Source: Chitinophaga dinghuensis (GTDB taxonomy: Bacteria; Bacteroidota; Bacteroidia; Chitinophagales; Chitinophagaceae). Taken from it: a stretch of DNA of 64,000 nt. Below are positions 63,322 through 64,000 of the stretch, piece after piece. A model generated the notes under the pieces. It did no database searches. It was not told the origin of the DNA and worked only from the letters and a program-made list of their open reading frames with translations. Position 1 is the stretch's first letter. Every line of letters begins with the position of its first letter. The DNA is taken from contig NZ_QLMA01000001.1 in assembly GCF_003259435.1 (NCBI RefSeq), forward strand, positions 186,001-250,000, read 5' to 3'. Made by a program: the position numbers and the translations under genes.

Positions 63322-64000
63322 ATGAAAAGAGAAGAAATCGTTGCTACACTTAGAACTGACCTTCAGCCATGGGATATTATTGTAATCGGTGGCGGTGCTA
63401 CCGGACTGGGAGCTGCCCTGGAAGCCGTTACCAGGGGCTATCGCACCCTACTCCTTGAACAAGTGGATTTTGCACAGTCTACTTCCAGTAAAAGTACCAA
63501 GCTGGTCCATGGCGGCGTTAGATACCTGGCACAGGGAGATGTCAGCCTGGTACGGGAAGCCAGCAAAGAAAGAGGCCTGCTGGCACGCAATGCGCCTCAT
63601 TTAGTACGTAATCTGTCTTTTGTTATACCCACTTTCAACTGGTGGGAGAACCTGAAATACACCATCGGATTGAAAATGTATGATTGGCTGGCAGGGAGAC
63701 TAAGTCTCGGTAAATCAAAACATATCTCCCGAACAGAAGCGCTGGAAAGACTTTCGACCCTGAAACCAGATAAGCTGGCAGGTGGCGTTCTGTACCACGA
63801 TGGCCAGTTCGACGATAGCCGCCTCGCCGTTAACCTCGCTCAAACTATCGTAGACAAAGGCGGCACTGTCCTCAATTATATGCGGGTAACCACTTTACAT
63901 AAAGATGAATTCGGACGCATTTCTGGTCTAACGGTAAGGGATATACTGGATGGGGGAGACGACATCTACTTAAACTCAAATGGCGTCATTAACGCTACAG
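63322..64000 (+). CDS. glpD: Glycerol-3-phosphate dehydrogenase (GlpD-type), 5' part only
   Basis: The reading frame runs past the right edge; 226 codons are visible. The N-terminus has the FAD-binding dinucleotide motif IIVIGGGATGLGAALEAVTRG. LVHGGVRYLAQGDVSLVREA follows, the segment typical of GlpD, and GGVLYHDGQFDDSRLAV after it is a substrate-site segment of the family. The enzyme oxidises glycerol 3-phosphate to dihydroxyacetone phosphate at the inner membrane and reduces quinone. Start at the first ATG, 117 bases from the divergent MscS gene. Confidence 0.93.
   Translation, partial: MKREEIVATLRTDLQPWDIIVIGGGATGLGAALEAVTRGYRTLLLEQVDFAQSTSSKSTKLVHGGVRYLAQGDVSLVREASKERGLLARNAPHLVRNLSFVIPTFNWWENLKYTIGLKMYDWLAGRLSLGKSKHISRTEALERLSTLKPDKLAGGVLYHDGQFDDSRLAVNLAQTIVDKGGTVLNYMRVTTLHKDEFGRISGLTVRDILDGGDDIYLNSNGVINAT

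Overview
The window is chromosomal DNA from a member of the Bacteroidota, most likely Chitinophagaceae (Chitinophaga-like). The evidence is three SusC/SusD outer-membrane pairs, FecI-type sigma and FecR anti-sigma genes, LytS/LytTR signalling pairs, weak Shine-Dalgarno sequences, and several promoters of the Bacteroidota type (TTTG, then TAnnTTTG). The best two promoters sit exactly in front of the two tRNA genes. No mobile element, CRISPR array or rRNA gene was seen.

Layout. 1-4014: housekeeping (radC at the edge, prs, rplY, pth, a fumarylacetoacetase-fold enzyme). 4069-11215: a MarR regulator divergent from a fused 2-oxoacid dehydrogenase E1, a serine hydrolase, a LytS/LytTR pair and a small MutS homologue. 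11921-26562: two SusC/SusD pairs flanking a divergent ECF sigma/FecR pair, ending in a secreted phosphoesterase fused to a PQQ-type propeller. 26623-31728: YiaA/B protein, initiator tRNA, NIPSNAP protein, SUFU protein, TonB-type outer-membrane protein. 31804-37700 (minus strand): a RiPP locus. 38017-41876: a 7TM-DISM kinase with a NarL regulator, divergent from a DUF4214-like protein with a C-terminal 8-residue repeat. 42054-51894: a complete polysaccharide utilisation locus (sigma, FecR, SusC, SusD, GH27 alpha-galactosidase, six-hairpin glycosidase). 51950-59544: accessory genes (Fic protein, VOC protein, methyltransferase, class A beta-lactamase, ATP-grasp operon, DUF1028 protein, zinc-ribbon protein, unknowns). 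59751-64000: collagen-like lipoprotein, tRNA-Met, MscS channel and the start of a glycerol-3-phosphate dehydrogenase.

The most interesting system is at 31804-37700. A 60-codon gene, missed easily because of its size, encodes a peptide with the leader motif of Bacteroidota class I lanthipeptides, followed by a Ser/Thr-rich tail with no cysteine. A full-length LanB dehydratase lies downstream, and a LytS kinase with a LytTR regulator lies upstream. A receiver-only regulator is inserted between precursor and dehydratase. No LanC cyclase, transporter or protease gene is in the window. The inference is a two-component-controlled RiPP that is dehydrated but cannot form Cys-derived lanthionine rings.

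All product calls rest on reading the sequence and on family knowledge; no database search was run.
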